Shown here in pieces: positions 1-5,542 of a DNA stretch of 5,542 nt. This DNA comes from an uncultured Porphyromonadaceae bacterium. Lineage in GTDB: Bacteria; Bacteroidota; Bacteroidia; Bacteroidales; Muribaculaceae. Under the pieces are notes generated by a model, which did not search any database, had not been told where the DNA came from, and saw only the letters and a list, made by a program, of their open reading frames with translations. Position 1 is the stretch's first letter; each line of letters opens with the position of its first letter. A program made the translations under genes and the position numbers. The stretch lies in contig URZG01000162.1 of assembly GCA_900552325.1 (NCBI GenBank), positions 1 through 5,542 of the forward strand. The letters run 5' to 3'.

Positions 1-867
1 CTCGAGGTTGGCTTTGGAGCCGTTGAGGCCTTCGCGCGGGGCCCACTCGTATGCTGCCAGGCCGTTGGCTATGATGCGGCCCTGATAGGTGGCGGAGGGG
101 AGGAACTCCACGATGCCGGCCACGGCATAGTCGGTGACATGGCCCCACTGGCCGAGGACTACCGACTGGGTCTGCTGCTCGAACTTCTCGACGGTGTTGG
201 CACCCTCTACGGTGTAGACCAGCGGGTTGAGATCCCACATGCAGTTGTGGTCCTCGCGGTGCATCTCGGAGCCGTCGGCGGTGCCGAGGAGGCCGAAGGT
301 GGGGTGACCGAAGTCGTTGTTGACCTCAAGGCCGGCGTAGATGGGGTGTGAGGTGCGGTCGTAGTACTGAGCCGGGTCGGCCTCCTTGTTGATGAAGCCT
401 ATCTCGGTATTGACGGTCCACACGTCGGTGCCTTTGCCCCCTTCGCCATCGCCGAAGATGTTGGGGGCATAGGCGTCGTCGATGCGGCCTATCTTGTGTA
501 CGAGCTGGGTGGCCTGCTTGGAGAGGAAGAGGTTGCCTCCCTGCTCCACGAAAGTGCGGAGGGCGTCGGTGACCTCCTGGCCGTATTCGGCGGGGAGATT
601 GTTGATGCCCAGGCCGCAGCGGTCGATGTGAACCCAGATCACGTCGATCTTCGAGGCGTCGATCTTCGAGGTCTCGGCGGGGGTGATGACGGTGCCGTCG
701 GCGTGGAGGGTACGGAAGTAGTTGGCGGCGGCATACTCCTGGGCGTTCTCGATGTCGTCGATGGAGGAGGCGGGGATGAGCATGGCCACTTTTTCGGAGG
801 CCTGAGCTTCGGCTGCCGCTGCGATGACAGCTGCGGCGAGAGCGGATTTAAGTAAAGACTTGTTCAT
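1..867 (-). CDS. Secreted DUF4960-like protein, no lipobox, 3' end cut by window edge
   Basis: This open frame reads from ATG at 867-865 to base 1 without a stop (289 codons). It is very probably complete except for its last dozen or so residues, because the homologous neighbour ends about 13 residues beyond the point where this one is cut. Residues 1-23 form a signal peptide (MNKS, an alanine-rich core, AQA before the likely cleavage site). There is no cysteine near it, so a soluble periplasmic or secreted protein is expected rather than a lipoprotein. The rest is a single alpha/beta domain whose early part (AMLIP near 28, VIWVHID at 76-82, EQGGNLFLSKQATQ at 108-121) recalls the ThuA/class-I amidotransferase-like fold. 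The block REDHNCMWDLN (204-214), FEQQ (229-232) and ANGLAAYE (267-274) are shared with the gene at 981-2132, about 40 % identity by hand alignment. The DUF4960 label is from memory and tentative. No catalytic activity can be assigned; a role in handling the glycan imported by the upstream SusCD pair is inferred from position only. Confidence 0.88.
   Translation of the reverse strand, partial: MNKSLLKSALAAAVIAAAAEAQASEKVAMLIPASSIDDIENAQEYAAANYFRTLHADGTVITPAETSKIDASKIDVIWVHIDRCGLGINNLPAEYGQEVTDALRTFVEQGGNLFLSKQATQLVHKIGRIDDAYAPNIFGDGEGGKGTDVWTVNTEIGFINKEADPAQYYDRTSHPIYAGLEVNNDFGHPTFGLLGTADGSEMHREDHNCMWDLNPLVYTVEGANTVEKFEQQTQSVVLGQWGHVTDYAVAGIVEFLPSATYQGRIIANGLAAYEWAPREGLNGSKANLE
643..671 (-). 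repeat. In-frame 15-bp tandem repeat inside the secreted DUF4960-like gene
   Basis: The unit gtcgatcttcgaggc (643-657) is followed directly by a second copy from 658, identical over 14 bases. On the coding strand it gives SKID twice (residues 67-70 and 72-75, TSKIDASKID). The paralogue has a stretch of the same length here without the repeat, so the repeat does not lengthen the protein. It lies just before the strand VIWVHID. Confidence 0.7.
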
Positions 868-922
868 GGTCAGGTGTTTATGGATTGGTTTGAATGGTTC
901 AGGAAATGAAGTTGGCTTGCGG

Positions 923-960
923 CCCGGGAGCGGGGGAGGGAGGGTGCGCACGCCCCCGGG
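923..960 (-). other. GC-rich stem-loop in the spacer between the two paralogous genes
   Basis: Bases 951-960 and 923-932 are complementary. In the minus-strand transcript CCCGGGGGCG pairs with CGCUCCCGGG over ten pairs, nine Watson-Crick and one G-U wobble (954 with 929), closing an 18-nt C-rich loop. There is no U-tract after the stem (the transcript continues GCCGCAAGCC), so it is not a standard intrinsic terminator. Because it lies 3' of the lipoprotein gene and 5' of its paralogue, it may act as an RNA-stabilising or processing element, or as partial attenuation that sets the ratio of the two proteins. The stem is seen in the sequence; any function is inferred. Confidence 0.55.
926..944 (+). 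other. G-quadruplex motif on the plus (template) strand
   Basis: Four G-tracts, GGG (926-928), GGGGG (932-936), GGG (938-940) and GGG (942-944), are separated by loops AGC, A and A. This satisfies the usual G3+N1-7 rule with short loops, which favour stable folding. It sits on the template strand for the genes here, so the RNA is C-rich and any effect would act at DNA level on polymerase passage. It overlaps the stem-loop at 923-960, so the two structures would compete at DNA level. Confidence 0.5.
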
Positions 961-980
961 TCGCGTTTATGGAAGCAGGG

Positions 981-2132
981 TTATTTGCTGAGCTCGTCGA
1001 GGCAGTTGCGTGTCAGGCGGTCGATGTTGGCCTGATACTCGTTGCCGCCGGGCTGGCAGAACTCGTAGGCCGCCAGGCCGTTGGCCACGCAGGTGAGGCG
1101 CCCCTCGGTGTCGGCGAACTGGAGCATGCCGGCCACTGCGAAGTCTACCACCTGGCCCCAGGTGGCCATGACGGTGCAGTCGTTCTGCTGCTCGAACTGG
1201 AGCACGGTGTTGTCGGCCGTCACGGTGTAGGAGTAGGAGTTGAGGTCCCACATGCAGTTGTGGTCCTCGCGCCATCCGGGACCGATGAGGGGGATGGTGG
1301 GGTGGGTGAACACGTCGCAGGTGGTGAGCCCGGCGAAGAGGGGCGAGGAATAGTGGTCGTAGATCAGGCCGATATTGCAGTTCATCGTCCAGATGTCGCC
1401 GCCCTCGCCGCCGGCTCCGGAGGCGAAGAGGCGCGGAGCGAACTGCTCCTCGAGGAATCCCAGGGGAACGGTCATCTGCGTGGCGTGCTTGGTGAGGTAC
1501 ACGTGGCCTCCGGCGTCGATGTAGGTGCGGAGTGCCTCAAGCACTTCGGGTGCCACAAGGGGTGCGGGGAGGTTCTGCCATCCCATGGGGAGGCCTTCGC
1601 GGTCGACGTTGATCCACACCACGGGATTGTCCTTGACGGTGAGCGACGAGATTTTGTCGGGGGTGAGCACCACGCCCTTGTCGCCGTATTCCTCGGCGAA
1701 CCAGTTGGCGGCATAGATCTCGTCGTCGTCGGTGAGCTCGGGCATGGCGCAGGGGAGGAGCATGGCAGTGCGCTCGGTGGAGACGATGTCAATATGCACG
1801 GTGATCCCTTCGGATACGGTGCCGTCGGCATACATCACCTTCACGGTGTAGCGCACATCCTCGCCGGGGGTGGCGCGCCGGTCGGTGTAGGAGGTGGCGG
1901 GGCCTTCGAGGGTGGCCACTACCACGCCGTCGCGGAGAATCTGCACGCCTTTTATCTCGCGGCCCTGCGGGAGGGTCCAGGTGATGCTGACGGCGCGTCC
2001 GTCAACGTCGTAAGTAACGTTCTCGGCCTTCGGGGCGGAGGGTGAATCGGGATACTCCACATCCGAGCAGGCGGTGAATCCTGCGGCCAGACCTGCGGCC
2101 AGGAGTGAGGAAAATATGACAGGGTATTTCAT
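981..2132 (-). CDS. Surface lipoprotein with FN3-like domain and DUF4960-like domain (putative accessory glycan-binding protein)
   Basis: This complete 383-residue protein runs from ATG at 2132 to TAA at 983-981. Residues 1-22 are a lipoprotein signal ending in FTAC, with Cys22 as the lipidation site. The following SDVE is acidic, as in Bacteroidota surface-export signals, so an outer-membrane, outward-facing location is likely. Residues ~33-115 look like one fibronectin-III/Ig-like beta domain (SITWTLP, GVQILRDGVVVATL, YTVKVMYADG). Residues ~119-383 are the same alpha/beta domain as the gene at 1-867: VVWINVD (171-177), AGGHVYLTKHATQ (207-219), THPT (276-279), REDHNCMWDLN (288-298), FEQQ (313-316), ANGLAAYE (350-357). 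It starts 27 bp after the SusD stop, the place usually taken by SusE/F-like surface glycan-binding proteins. FN3-like spacer plus C-terminal binding domain fits that role. DUF4960 membership and glycan binding are inferences; no glycosidase signature was recognised. Confidence 0.92.
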   Translation of the reverse strand: MKYPVIFSSLLAAGLAAGFTACSDVEYPDSPSAPKAENVTYDVDGRAVSITWTLPQGREIKGVQILRDGVVVATLEGPATSYTDRRATPGEDVRYTVKVMYADGTVSEGITVHIDIVSTERTAMLLPCAMPELTDDDEIYAANWFAEEYGDKGVVLTPDKISSLTVKDNPVVWINVDREGLPMGWQNLPAPLVAPEVLEALRTYIDAGGHVYLTKHATQMTVPLGFLEEQFAPRLFASGAGGEGGDIWTMNCNIGLIYDHYSSPLFAGLTTCDVFTHPTIPLIGPGWREDHNCMWDLNSYSYTVTADNTVLQFEQQNDCTVMATWGQVVDFAVAGMLQFADTEGRLTCVANGLAAYEFCQPGGNEYQANIDRLTRNCLDELSK

Positions 2133-2159
2133 TTTTCGTTTCAGGTTTCAGAGTTGAGG
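2133..2159 (-). promoter_or_regulatory. Short A-rich leader between susD-like and lipoprotein genes
   Basis: This 27-bp junction reads AAACGAAAA immediately before the ATG on the coding strand and has no Shine-Dalgarno-like GGAGG. A-rich leaders of this sort are usual for Bacteroidota start sites. It supports the start at 2132, which also gives a proper signal peptide. It also contains a perfect tandem 7-mer, gtttcag twice (2138-2151). No promoter or terminator fits here, so translation from a shared transcript is expected. Confidence 0.5.
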
Positions 2160-3815
2160 TTATTTCTTGTCGTAGAGGCCGCCGGAAATCTCTACCTGGC
2201 TGAGAGGTATGGGGAAGAAGAGCTCGTCGGCGGTCATGGAGGCGGTCTCGTAATAGGAGCGGAGACGCTGCTCGGTGCGGTAGTACTCGTTCATGGTCTC
2301 AACGGCCACACCCCAGCGCACGAGGTCGAACCAGCGGTGACCTTCCATGGCCAGTTCCAGACGGCGCTCCATGCGCACGGCACGGCGGGCGTAATCCTGG
2401 TTCCAGCCCTGGGCCGGATATTCACCTACGTAGTAGGAGGCGATAGAGGGGTCGCAGTCGATGGGCGAATAGGAGGGGTCGACCGAACGGGCGGCGCGGC
2501 GGCGTACGGAATTGATGAGTTCGCGGGCGCTGTCGAGATCCTTGCCCTGCTCGATGAGCGCCTCGGCCTTGAGAAGGAGGATGTCGGCGTAGCGGATGAG
2601 CTTGAATCCGAGCGACGACGCTCCCCAGGGGAAGCCCTGCACCATATCGGGCGACGAGGGATCGATGAGACCTTTTTTGCCGGAGTATTCTCCGTACACG
2701 TCGTAGGCGCGGCACCATTTCATGTTGTAGATATGGCCGCGGAAGGGGAAGCCGATACGGCCTACGGTGAAGTCGAGGCGGGGATCCACGTTGCCGTCGT
2801 AGTTGGATGTCACCTCCACATCGTTGAACGTGCCGTCAAGGTAGGGGAGGCCGTTGTCGTCGGTACGGAAGGCGTTGACTAGGTTCTGCGAGGCGAGGAA
2901 GAAATCGTCGCCGTTGCCGAAGAGGTTGCCGTCGGAGTAGGTGGTGTTCAGCAGGTTGCACCAGTTGATGTTGGCATTGTTGTTGGCCGTGGAGAACTGG
3001 ATGGTGACGATCGACTCGTACATATTGTTGTATTCGAGCTTCGACATATCGAGGAAGTTGGGATACAGCTCGTATTTATGCGAGTCTATCACATATCCGG
3101 CATATTCCTCCACCTCGCTCCAGGAGGAGGTGAATGCCGACACTTTGGCGTGGATGGCGGCCGCTGCGTAGCGGTTGAAGCGTCCTGCCTGCGCCTGGGT
3201 CTCGGGGAGGATGCGGTAGGCGTCGGCGAGGTCTTTCTTGATGAAGGAGAAGATCTCGTCGCGTGTGTACTGGTAGGGCGAGGCGGAGTTGGGATCCTCG
3301 GTCTCGGTCCAGTAGGGGATGTGCTCGAATATCCGGATAAGATCGAAATAGAAATAGGCGCGGAGGGCTATGAGGTTTTCCTTGTCGCCGATGGCGGGAG
3401 CGTCCTGCACGGCGAGGATCGCCTTGTTGCAGCGCGAGATGGCGAAGACGTTATTCTCCCATTTGTTGAACACGGAGACGTTGTCGCTCTGGATGTTCGA
3501 CATCTCGAGCTGGTGTATGTTCTCCTCCATCGATGTGCCGCCGCCCCCTTTGTAGGCGTCGTCGGAGCGTACGTCGAAGATCCAGTTGGTGATCGGGCCC
3601 GCGAAAGCCTCGTTGTTGCCGAAGAAGTGCGACTGCAGACCTGCGTAGGCGGCCGACATCAGACCTTCTACAGCGGCGTCGTCCATCTGTTCGGCTGTGA
3701 ACACACCCTGGGGCTTGGTGTCGAGCATATCGTCGCACGACACTGCAACCATTGCCATACATCCGATGGATGCTGCCAGCAGGGAGCGGTTTATGATGTT
3801 GTATATCGTTTTCAT
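2160..3815 (-). CDS. SusD/RagB-family outer-membrane nutrient-binding lipoprotein
   Basis: The SusD-like partner caps the SusC barrel on the cell surface and captures oligosaccharide for import. The frame is complete (551 residues, normal for the family), ATG at 3815 to TAA at 2162-2160. The signal ends AVSC with Cys27 as lipidation site, followed by DDMLD, an acidic surface-export type sequence. Family landmarks in order: LRAYFYFDLIRIFEHIPYW (151-169), VDPRLDFTVGR (343-353), FKLIRYADILLLKAEAL (404-420), RRLELAMEGHRWFDLVRWG (484-502) and the closing FFPIPLSQVEIS (533-544). The first and fourth belong to the helical TPR-like scaffold. It begins 30 bp after the SusC stop (spacer 3816-3845, no Shine-Dalgarno, no terminator), so the two are almost certainly co-transcribed. 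The ligand cannot be read from sequence alone, since SusD binding loops vary; it may be fructan if the downstream DUF4960-like assignment holds. Confidence 0.97.
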   Translation of the reverse strand: MKTIYNIINRSLLAASIGCMAMVAVSCDDMLDTKPQGVFTAEQMDDAAVEGLMSAAYAGLQSHFFGNNEAFAGPITNWIFDVRSDDAYKGGGGTSMEENIHQLEMSNIQSDNVSVFNKWENNVFAISRCNKAILAVQDAPAIGDKENLIALRAYFYFDLIRIFEHIPYWTETEDPNSASPYQYTRDEIFSFIKKDLADAYRILPETQAQAGRFNRYAAAAIHAKVSAFTSSWSEVEEYAGYVIDSHKYELYPNFLDMSKLEYNNMYESIVTIQFSTANNNANINWCNLLNTTYSDGNLFGNGDDFFLASQNLVNAFRTDDNGLPYLDGTFNDVEVTSNYDGNVDPRLDFTVGRIGFPFRGHIYNMKWCRAYDVYGEYSGKKGLIDPSSPDMVQGFPWGASSLGFKLIRYADILLLKAEALIEQGKDLDSARELINSVRRRAARSVDPSYSPIDCDPSIASYYVGEYPAQGWNQDYARRAVRMERRLELAMEGHRWFDLVRWGVAVETMNEYYRTEQRLRSYYETASMTADELFFPIPLSQVEISGGLYDKK

Positions 3816-3845
3816 TGTATTGTGAGAGTGCTTGGTGTGTATGGT

Positions 3846-5542
3846 TTAGAATGTGAGGTTCAGACCCAGAGAGAGAACACGCGAACGGGGATAGGGTCCG
3901 TTGTCGACACGCGCGCCGTATGCGCCCAGGGGCAGCTCGGGATCAAGGCCTGAGTATTTGGTGATGGTGAATACGTTCTCGAGCTGCGCGTAGACATTGC
4001 ACGAGGTGCCGCCGATGGGGCGGAGCACTTTGGAGGGGAGGGAATAGGCGAGCTTGATGTATTTCATCTTCAGGTAGGAGCCGTCCTCCACGTAGTAGGT
4101 CGACATGCGGGTCTCGTTGTTGTCGTCGGTCAGTGCGAGGGCCGGAATCTTAGCCGAAGTGTTAGTCGGGGTCCAGGCGTTGAGCACGTCGACCGAGCGG
4201 TTGGTCGACACACCGCCGTTGCCCATGAAGTTGAGCTGGCGAAGCGTGGGATTGTAGATGTCGAAGCCGAAATCGCCGCAGAAGAAGGTGCTCAGGGTGA
4301 AGTCGCGGTATTTGAAGTCGAGGTTCAGACCGAGCGAGAAGTCGGGGTTGGGGTCGCCGATGATGCAGCGGTCATCCTCGTTGATAACACCGTTGCCGTC
4401 GAGGTCGCGGAATTTCATGCGGCCCGGGGCTGCGCCGTTCTGCTGCGCGTGGTTGGCCACCTCGTCGGCGTTCTGGAAGATACCGTCGTAGACATAGCCG
4501 TAGTACACGCCCATCGGCTCGTCCTTGATCAGACGTATGTCGCCGCCGATGGTGTTGACCATGTTGTTGAGTTTGACGAGTTTGTTCTTGTAGCGCGAGA
4601 TGTTGAAGTTGCCGCTCCAGGAGAAGTCGCCGTACTTCGGCGAGATATAGTTGAGCTGCAGCTCGAAGCCGTTGTTGCTCATATCGCCGGTGTTCATGAA
4701 CATCACGGCGTTCTCGCCGGCTACGGCCAGCACCGGCGGCTGGGTGAGCATATCCTTGGTTTTCTTGATGTAGTAGTCGAACGAGAGGCTCAGCGAATTG
4801 TTGAGGAACCCGAAGTCCACACCGATGTTTGTCTGGGTGGTTGTCTCCCACTTGAGGTTTGTGTTGCCCGTGCGGTCCACCACCACGCCGGGCACGTAGC
4901 CCGTGCCTGTGCCGTTGAGGTCGTAGGCGCCGTTGCCCAGGTCATATTTGTAGGTTGTGTATGCGGCGTAGAGGTTGTCGATGGCCGAGTTACCGTTCTG
5001 ACCCCAGGCGAAACGCACTTTAAGGTCGTTGAGCACGTTGTTCACCGGGAAGAAGCTCTCCTGTGTCGGACGCCATGCGAGGGTGAAGGCGGGGAAAACA
5101 CCGGAGTTGTGGCGCTTGTCGAGACGCGAGGAGGCGTCGCGACGCAGGGTGAACGATGCCAGATAGCGGTCGGCGTAGTTGTAGTCGGCCTTGCCGAACA
5201 CCGAGAAGAGCGCCCACTGGCTCTTGCCGCCGCCGTTGGTCTGGGTACCTTCGCCCGAGCCGATCTGCATGTAGTCCGAATCCTCGAAAGCGTAGTCCTT
5301 GCGTGCAGCCGATATATCCTCAAAGGTGTATTTTATGGCTTCCACGCCGAAGAGCACGTTGATGTGGTGCTTCTCGTTGAAGGTCTTGACGTAGTTGGCG
5401 GTGTTGGTCCAGGTCCATGTGTCGCCTTGGCCGTATGCGCGCGACATCTCGTTGACGTCGGAAGCTACGGTCTTGCGGCCGAGATTCTTGTTGAAGTACT
5501 GTATGTGTTCAAGACCGAAGTTCGTCTTGAGGGTAAGACCGT
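3846..5542 (-). CDS. SusC/RagA-family TonB-dependent outer-membrane transporter, 5' part outside window
   Basis: The SusC-like barrel imports glycan oligomers across the outer membrane with energy from TonB-ExbBD. The frame is open from the right edge to TAA at 3848-3846: 564 whole codons, roughly the C-terminal half of a ~1000-residue protein. The ATG at 5447 is internal, because the frame continues upstream with barrel-like sequence (GLTLKTNFGLEHIQYFNK). The signal peptide, carboxypeptidase-D-like domain, TonB box and plug are therefore beyond the edge. Counting from the first whole codon, family landmarks are YNYADRY (~120), LKVRFAWGQNGN (~173-184), NLKWETTTQTNIGVDF (~228-243), NTGDMSNNGFELQLNY, the EF-hand-like loop DLDGNGVINEDD (379-390, bases 4371-4406) followed by IGDPNPDF, and the terminal strand SRVLSLGLNLTF ending in an aromatic residue, as outer-membrane insertion requires. 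It is the first visible gene of the operon; its promoter is not in the window. No frameshift or stop was found. Confidence 0.96.
   Translation of the reverse strand, partial: GLTLKTNFGLEHIQYFNKNLGRKTVASDVNEMSRAYGQGDTWTWTNTANYVKTFNEKHHINVLFGVEAIKYTFEDISAARKDYAFEDSDYMQIGSGEGTQTNGGGKSQWALFSVFGKADYNYADRYLASFTLRRDASSRLDKRHNSGVFPAFTLAWRPTQESFFPVNNVLNDLKVRFAWGQNGNSAIDNLYAAYTTYKYDLGNGAYDLNGTGTGYVPGVVVDRTGNTNLKWETTTQTNIGVDFGFLNNSLSLSFDYYIKKTKDMLTQPPVLAVAGENAVMFMNTGDMSNNGFELQLNYISPKYGDFSWSGNFNISRYKNKLVKLNNMVNTIGGDIRLIKDEPMGVYYGYVYDGIFQNADEVANHAQQNGAAPGRMKFRDLDGNGVINEDDRCIIGDPNPDFSLGLNLDFKYRDFTLSTFFCGDFGFDIYNPTLRQLNFMGNGGVSTNRSVDVLNAWTPTNTSAKIPALALTDDNNETRMSTYYVEDGSYLKMKYIKLAYSLPSKVLRPIGGTSCNVYAQLENVFTITKYSGLDPELPLGAYGARVDNGPYPRSRVLSLGLNLTF

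Larger units (their letters stand above)
876..973. repeat. 9-bp direct repeat flanking the spacer between the two paralogues
   Basis: gtttatgga occurs at 876-884, just before the start codon at 867, and again at 965-973, just after the stop codon at 981-983. The 80 bases between hold the G-rich stem-loop. I see no terminal inverted repeats at the inner edges and no coding capacity, so a mobile-element origin is not shown. The repeat may be chance. Confidence 0.4.

Noticed and set aside
1..6. Window begins exactly with CTCGAG (XhoI site), hinting at a cloning junction
   Set aside because: The bases are in frame (Leu-Glu) with the open reading frame and match the paralogue's ANI/ANL region, so they look like native coding sequence.
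923..960. Intrinsic terminator ending the operon after the FN3 lipoprotein
   Set aside because: The stem has no following U-tract, and a same-strand paralogue begins 56 bases later, so at most partial termination is plausible.
868..980. Bacteroidota promoter (TTTG ... TAnnTTTG) for the left gene
   Set aside because: No TAnnTTTG-type -7 element or TTTG -33 element is visible on the minus strand in this spacer.
894..2045. A 383-codon plus-strand open frame opposite the FN3 lipoprotein gene
   Set aside because: It lies in exact codon register antisense to the real gene. That register stays open when TTA, CTA and TCA codons are rare, as in this C/G-ending codon use. The translation is Gly/Val/His-rich low-quality sequence, and similar shadows appear at 139-351, 496-855, 2154-2882 and 3078-3953.
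4691..4702. Perfect 12-bp palindrome tgttcatgaaca as an operator
   Set aside because: It is inside the susC-like coding sequence (codons for FMN), far from any start, and about one such palindrome is expected by chance in a window this size.
3846..5447. ATG at 5447 as the true start of the SusC-like gene
   Set aside because: The frame is open upstream to the window edge with barrel-type sequence, and there is no signal peptide after 5447. It is an internal methionine of a truncated gene.

Overview
The window is one strand-consistent gene block, all on the minus strand, from a polysaccharide utilization locus (PUL) of a Bacteroidota bacterium. The evidence is a SusC-like TonB-dependent transporter followed at once by a SusD-like lipoprotein, Bacteroidota-type lipoprotein signals (Cys followed by acidic residues), and start sites without Shine-Dalgarno sequences. 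The coding sequence is GC-rich by eye, with a strong preference for C or G at third positions. This fits a gut Bacteroidales of higher GC content (for example Muribaculaceae or Alistipes-like) better than classical Bacteroides, but the genus is a guess.

In the direction of transcription (right to left) the layout is: (1) 5542-3846, the C-terminal ~564 residues of a SusC-like outer-membrane transporter whose N-terminus lies beyond the right edge; (2) 3815-2160, a complete 551-residue SusD-like glycan-binding lipoprotein, 30 bp after susC; (3) 2132-981, a complete 383-residue lipoprotein with an N-terminal fibronectin-III-like domain and a C-terminal domain I place tentatively with DUF4960, 27 bp after susD; (4) 867-1, a second copy of that C-terminal domain, with a cleavable signal peptide but no lipobox and no FN3-like domain. 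It is cut by the left edge just before its expected end. The two short junctions suggest co-transcription. The third junction (113 bp) is different: it holds a GC-rich stem-loop and a G-quadruplex motif on the plus strand.

Working model (inference): SusC and SusD form the outer-membrane import complex, the FN3-bearing lipoprotein is a cell-surface accessory glycan-binding protein next to it, and the second copy is a soluble periplasmic relative. DUF4960-type proteins are, from memory, found beside SusCD in fructan-type PULs, so fructan is a testable guess for the substrate. No glycoside hydrolase, sensor or transposase is visible here. The most interesting point is the tandem pair of paralogous proteins (about 40 % identical by hand alignment) that differ in predicted location and domain content and share a strikingly conserved 11-residue block, REDHNCMWDLN. 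There is no gene-free stretch longer than 113 bp.
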